Shown here piece after piece: positions 7,387 through 10,007 of a stretch of DNA of 10,007 nt (the stretch's first letter is position 1; each line of letters opens with the position of its first letter). The notes under the pieces were generated by a model, which did not search any database, had not been told where the DNA came from, and was given only the letters and a program-made list of their open reading frames with translations. Source of the stretch: JBBQDZ01 sp038237515 (GTDB lineage: Bacteria; Actinomycetota; Thermoleophilia; Gaiellales; Gaiellaceae); contig JBBRYP010000088.1 of assembly GCA_038237515.1 (NCBI GenBank), positions 1-10,007 on the forward strand, read 5' to 3'. The position numbers were made by a program, and so were the translations under genes.

Positions 7387-8601
7387 GTGGAGGACGAGCT
7401 CCCGAGCCTCCTCGGCCGGCTCCTCGTCGAAGACGGCCTCGCCGACGCTGTCCTCAGCAACCCCCGGCACCGCGCCGAGCTCGTCCGGAGGGTGACCGTG
7501 AAGCCGGTGGTCCTACGCGGCGCGCTCCGGTTCCAGCTCACAAGCCACCTCCGCGATCGGGCGACGGACGAGAATCTCGCCCCGGCCGAGGCGGCGCGGC
7601 AGCTGGAGGAGCTGCTGCGGAAGGGCTACCGCCAGGGTCTCCTGCGCTCGCCCGAGACCGAGCATCAGGTGCTCGTCTCCCGCAACGGCGAGGTCAAGAT
7701 CCTGAGCCGCGCCCGTGCCGCCGCCGCTCCACCCGCAGACCTGGCACACGACCGCCGGAAGCGGCGCCTGCTCGAGGAGGGCCGGCCGAACCCGCTCCTC
7801 GTGGAGCTCGGCGTGATGAACGCACGCGGGAAGGTGCGCGCCCAGCGCTACGGCAAGTTCCGGCAGCTGAACCGCTTCCTCGAGCTCGTCGACGACGTGG
7901 TCGGAGAGCTTCCGCACGGCCGGCCCGTTCGGATCGTCGAGGCCGGCTCCGGCAAGGCGTACCTCACCTTCGCGCTCTACCAGCACCTGCGGGACGCGAG
8001 AGGCTTCGAGCTCGACGTGCTCGGCCTCGACCTCAAGGCCGACGTCGTCGCCGACTGCAACGCGCTGGTCGCCCGGCTCGGGTACGAGCGGCTCCGGTTC
8101 GAGGTGGGTGACGTCGCGGGCTACGAGCTCGAGGGCGAGGCCGATCTGGTCATCTCGCTGCACGCCTGCGATACCGCGACCGATGCCGCGATCGAGCGCG
8201 CGATCCGCTGGCAGGCGAAGGTCATCCTGGCTGTCCCGTGCTGCCAGCACGAGCTGATGCCGCAACTCCGTAGCGAACAGCTCGATGCCCTTCTCGAGCA
8301 CGGGATCGTGCGCGAGCGGCTCGCCGCGCTCGTCACCGACAGCCTGCGCGCGAAGCTGCTGGAGCTCGCCGGCTACCGGACGCAGATCCTCGAGTTCGTC
8401 GACCTGGAGCACACGGCGAAGAACCTCCTGATCCGCGCCGTGCGCCGCCCAGGCCGCGACCGCGAGCGGCTCGCGCGCGAGTACGTCGCCCTACGGGATG
8501 CGCTCGGCGTCGACCCCTTCCTCGAGCGCGCGCTCGAGGACGTCGTCGAGCCGGTGCTCGCTCAGTACGGCCTGACGGCGCCCGCTAAGCGGAGCGCATA
8601 G
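7387..8601 (+). CDS. SAM-dependent methyltransferase, Methyltransf_32 (METTL25-like) family
   Basis: A 404-residue soluble protein. Residues 1-120 form an unrecognised N-terminal region. Residues 150-350 form a class I methyltransferase fold of the type grouped as Methyltransf_32 (PF13679), related to eukaryotic METTL25/GSTCD proteins: SAM-binding motif I as VEAGSGKAYL (184-193), an acidic LGLDLK at the second strand (212-217), SLHACDTATD (257-266), the hallmark VPCCQHEL (283-290) with paired cysteines, and EHTAKN (341-346). The C-terminus is charged and helical. The substrate is not established for the bacterial members and no recognition domain is visible. The GTG start lies 9 bases after the protease stop with a poor ribosome site, so translation is probably coupled to the upstream gene. 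No signal peptide or membrane segment is visible. Confidence 0.88.
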   Translation: MEDELPSLLGRLLVEDGLADAVLSNPRHRAELVRRVTVKPVVLRGALRFQLTSHLRDRATDENLAPAEAARQLEELLRKGYRQGLLRSPETEHQVLVSRNGEVKILSRARAAAAPPADLAHDRRKRRLLEEGRPNPLLVELGVMNARGKVRAQRYGKFRQLNRFLELVDDVVGELPHGRPVRIVEAGSGKAYLTFALYQHLRDARGFELDVLGLDLKADVVADCNALVARLGYERLRFEVGDVAGYELEGEADLVISLHACDTATDAAIERAIRWQAKVILAVPCCQHELMPQLRSEQLDALLEHGIVRERLAALVTDSLRAKLLELAGYRTQILEFVDLEHTAKNLLIRAVRRPGRDRERLAREYVALRDALGVDPFLERALEDVVEPVLAQYGLTAPAKRSA

Positions 8602-8604
8602 CCA

Positions 8605-8626
8605 GCGGCCTTCGGAGAGAGGCCGC
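8605..8626 (+). terminator. Hairpin after the methyltransferase gene
   Basis: Perfect 7-base arms GCGGCCT (8605-8611) and AGGCCGC (8620-8626) enclose an 8-base loop, starting 4 bases after the stop codon. The following CTTCTC is only weakly pyrimidine-rich, so this is a probable but not certain terminator. Confidence 0.55.
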
Positions 8627-8717
8627 CTTCTCGAATCAGCCTCAGCGGGCCGCGACGTCGAGCGCAGTCTCGCACGCTTGGGATCGTCCCTCTAGAAAAA
8701 TCGTGGGGGAGAGCCTA

Positions 8718-8753
8718 CAGTCCGAATTTGGTACTTGGCAGTCCTGGACTGCC
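8718..8753. promoter_or_regulatory. Operator-like palindrome upstream of the DUF6636-like gene
   Basis: GGCAGTCC-T-GGACTGCC (8737-8753) is a perfect 17-base palindrome with a single central base. It ends 21 bases before the ATG at 8775. The half-site core CAGTCC occurs again at 8718-8723, 21 bases (two helical turns) from the copy at 8739. An AT-rich patch (TCTAGAAAAAT, 8691-8701) further upstream may belong to a promoter. This could be a repressor or activator site, or a 5' leader hairpin. Confidence 0.4.
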
Positions 8754-8774
8754 TGGGGAGAGGGGAGAGTGGTT

Positions 8775-9185
8775 ATGCGGGTTTTTCGTGGCGCCTTGGT
8801 CTTGGCGGCGTGCATCCTCGTGGTTTCGGCGGCGGGGTCGGCAACCTGGAGTGCGGCTAGCCCGAGGGTGGCCGGGGACGCTTCGCTCCAGTACGACCGC
8901 TGGCAGTCGCCGACGGGCAGGATCCGGTGCGACTACCGCGATCAGGTAGGCGTGGGGTGTGTTCAGCTCGACCGTGGCTGGGGCATGTTCCTGCGTTCCT
9001 TCGCCGGGGTGTCCTTCGGCTATCCCTACAGCTACCCGGGCCCCGGCCGGACGCTGTACTACGGCCAGACCTGGCGCGCCTCGAGCTTCCGCTGCCTCTC
9101 GCAGTCGACCGGGATGAAATGCTGGAGCACCCTCACCGGCCACGGCTTCCTCATCAGCCGCGAGACGAGAATCCGAACCGGTTAG
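8775..9185 (+). CDS. Small secreted protein, DUF6636-like
   Basis: A 136-residue exported protein. Residues 1-28 form a signal peptide (basic MRVFRG, then a hydrophobic core, then small residues). The mature part matches the pattern I associate with actinobacterial DUF6636 proteins: an early Q-SPTG-I-C segment (44-52), a second cysteine ten residues on, LYYGQTW (94-100), a later paired region F-RC and MKCWS, and the end motif TGHGFLISRE (121-130). The four mature cysteines (C52, C62, C107, C116) probably form two disulfides. ATG at 8775 is preferred over the in-frame GTG at 8703 because AGGGGAG (8761-8767) precedes it and the signal peptide begins there. C13 sits in a LAAC context but within the hydrophobic core, so a lipoprotein is unlikely. 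The function of the family is unknown. Confidence 0.82.
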   Translation: MRVFRGALVLAACILVVSAAGSATWSAASPRVAGDASLQYDRWQSPTGRIRCDYRDQVGVGCVQLDRGWGMFLRSFAGVSFGYPYSYPGPGRTLYYGQTWRASSFRCLSQSTGMKCWSTLTGHGFLISRETRIRTG

Positions 9186-9189
9186 ACAC

Positions 9190-9212
9190 CCGGCGTCGCG
9201 ATCGAGCGCCGG
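9190..9212 (+). terminator. Weak hairpin after the DUF6636-like gene
   Basis: Six-base arms CCGGCG (9190-9195) and CGCCGG (9207-9212) enclose an 11-base loop, starting 5 bases after the stop. It is short with no T-tract, so it is only a possible terminator. Confidence 0.3.
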
Positions 9213-9234
9213 AAGCTCGGGGTCGATGTCTCTA

Positions 9235-9397
9235 AGGGCCTGTCCAAAAAGTGAACCAGGGCGCCTGACACGCGTCACGCGCCTCGATGCGACGTCCTCG
9301 GTCGCGCCGATATGCCCGCATATCGACGCTCCCTGCGTCCTTGCCTCGAGACACGTGCCGCGTGTCATCCACCGTGGCCACTTTCCGGACAGGCCCT
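9235..9397. mobile_element. MITE-like imperfect palindromic element (about 161-163 bases)
   Basis: The ends are inverted copies: 9235-9245 pairs perfectly with 9387-9397 (AGGGCCTGTCC), and 17 of the first 19 bases match. A further 9-base block TGACACGCG (9266-9274) pairs with 9359-9367, and the centre is a small palindrome, GATATG (9309-9314) with CATATC (9319-9324). The whole element therefore folds into one long interrupted hairpin with no coding capacity. The GGGCCTGTCC end resembles insertion-sequence termini of the IS5-superfamily kind, and the flanks TAA (9233-9235) and TCA (9397-9399) could be a degraded 3-base TNA target duplication. A non-autonomous element is the best reading; a long bidirectional terminator between convergent genes is the alternative. 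Confidence 0.65.
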
Positions 9398-10002
9398 CAG
9401 CAGTGCGGGTCGACGAGCGGGACGGGCGGGCCGAGAGGCACCCGGTAGCGGCGCGCGAGCGCCCGGAGCCTCTGGCGGTAGATCTCCATGTCGCTTCGGA
9501 TCCAGTCGCCGTGGGTTTGGCATCTCCAGGCCGGATACCGCTCCAGGTGCAGCTTCGAGGTCAAGCTCTCGTTGTGGCCGATGACGTCGCCGAGCGGGAT
9601 CCGGTACTTCTGCATCAGCCAGACCGTGAGGCGCAGGGAGGCGTCGATCTGGCGGGGGTTGCCGAGGATCTGTTGGTCGCTCGTGCCGACATGCTCGATC
9701 CCGATCGCGGCGTAGTTCAGTCCGACCGTGTGCCGGCAGATCACCTTCAGATCGACGAGCTGGTAGATCGTTCCGTCGGTGTCGACGACGAAATGCGCGC
9801 ACGTGCCGGGAAGCTCGTGCAGCTCCGAGTCAGGCACGTCCTGCGCGAACGTCGAATAGGCGGATGAGAAGCTCGACGAGGCGGTGTAGTGCTCGACGAC
9901 TGCCCGCGGGATCAGCGTCCAGGTGTCTTTCCCGTAGTGGCGCGACGCGTAGGCGGCCATCTCCGCACGACGTTTCGCCCCGTAGGGAATCGGCTTGGAC
10001 AC
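9397..10002 (-). CDS. N-acetylmuramoyl-L-alanine amidase (Amidase_2/PGRP fold), possibly 5'-partial
   Basis: The 201 visible residues form an Amidase_2 domain, which cuts the bond between N-acetylmuramic acid and L-alanine in peptidoglycan. Motifs: VVEHYTAS (35-42) with zinc ligand H38, CAHFVVDTDGTIYQL (68-82), CRHTVGLNYAAIGIEHVG (89-106) typical of the PGRP fold, and IGHNESL (141-147) with ligand H143. The third ligand is not in the common K-x-D-P-G form; H164 or D166 in QTHGDW (162-167) is the likely replacement. The GTG at 10002 can serve as start, but the frame stays open to the window edge, no ribosome site is visible and no signal peptide is included. I infer that an exported N-terminus may lie outside. 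The TGA stop (9397-9399) abuts the palindromic element. It could act in cell-wall turnover or as a phage-derived lysin; nothing else here is phage-like. Confidence 0.88.
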   Translation of the reverse strand: MSKPIPYGAKRRAEMAAYASRHYGKDTWTLIPRAVVEHYTASSSFSSAYSTFAQDVPDSELHELPGTCAHFVVDTDGTIYQLVDLKVICRHTVGLNYAAIGIEHVGTSDQQILGNPRQIDASLRLTVWLMQKYRIPLGDVIGHNESLTSKLHLERYPAWRCQTHGDWIRSDMEIYRQRLRALARRYRVPLGPPVPLVDPHC

Positions 10003-10007
10003 GATCC

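Noticed and set aside
8703..8774. GTG at 8703 as the start of the DUF6636-like gene
   Set aside because: It has no ribosome site, would bury the signal peptide 24 residues inside, and would place the operator-like palindrome in coding sequence.
8808..8816. Lipobox (LAAC) in the DUF6636-like signal peptide
   Set aside because: The cysteine is at residue 13, in the middle of the hydrophobic core, with hydrophobic residues continuing after it; a standard signal peptidase I site near residues 25-30 fits better.
1..10007. A phage, defence or CRISPR system
   Set aside because: An amidase and an M23-like protein occur at the two ends, but there are no structural phage genes, holin, integrase, att-like repeats, spacer-repeat arrays or known defence genes between them.

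Overview
This is a GC-rich (roughly 70% G+C by eye) bacterial chromosomal window with closely packed genes. It uses GTG and TTG starts freely, and several starts lack a clear Shine-Dalgarno sequence. The protein families fit an actinobacterium: a Tat-type secreted phosphoesterase, a DUF6636-like small secreted protein, a PGRP/Amidase_2 enzyme and a divergent FtsH-like protease. My best guess is the Thermoleophilia (Gaiellales/Solirubrobacterales type), inferred from protein style only and not from a marker gene.

Layout. Bases 1-171 hold no gene I can support. A minus-strand gene (215-1006) encodes a degenerate M23-like protein and ends at a strong hairpin. A 261-base divergent intergenic region follows, then a plus-strand secreted phosphoesterase of the phospholipase C/acid phosphatase family (1268-2920). 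Its end faces a minus-strand pair across a shared UUCG hairpin. That pair is an FtsH-like membrane AAA+ zinc protease (3783-6185) and an overlapping gene for a single-pass membrane protein (2998-3798). Divergent from the protease, and only 61 bases away, is a plus-strand pair: an M48 Ste24-type membrane protease (6247-7377) and a Methyltransf_32-type SAM methyltransferase (7387-8601). Next come a DUF6636-like secreted protein (8775-9185), a MITE-like imperfect palindrome of about 160 bases (9235-9397), and a minus-strand peptidoglycan amidase (9397-10002) whose 5' end may lie outside the window.

How the genes relate. The centre is a head-to-head pair of membrane-bound zinc proteases, one ATP-dependent (FtsH-like) and one ATP-independent (M48). 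In other bacteria this combination of activities handles membrane protein quality control. The FtsH-like protein has four predicted N-terminal membrane segments and two insertions inside its AAA core, one of them basic and aromatic. It is translationally coupled to an unrecognised membrane-anchored partner. This module is the most interesting part of the window. The flanking genes are mostly secreted or cell-wall functions. I see no tRNA, rRNA, CRISPR array or intact transposase.
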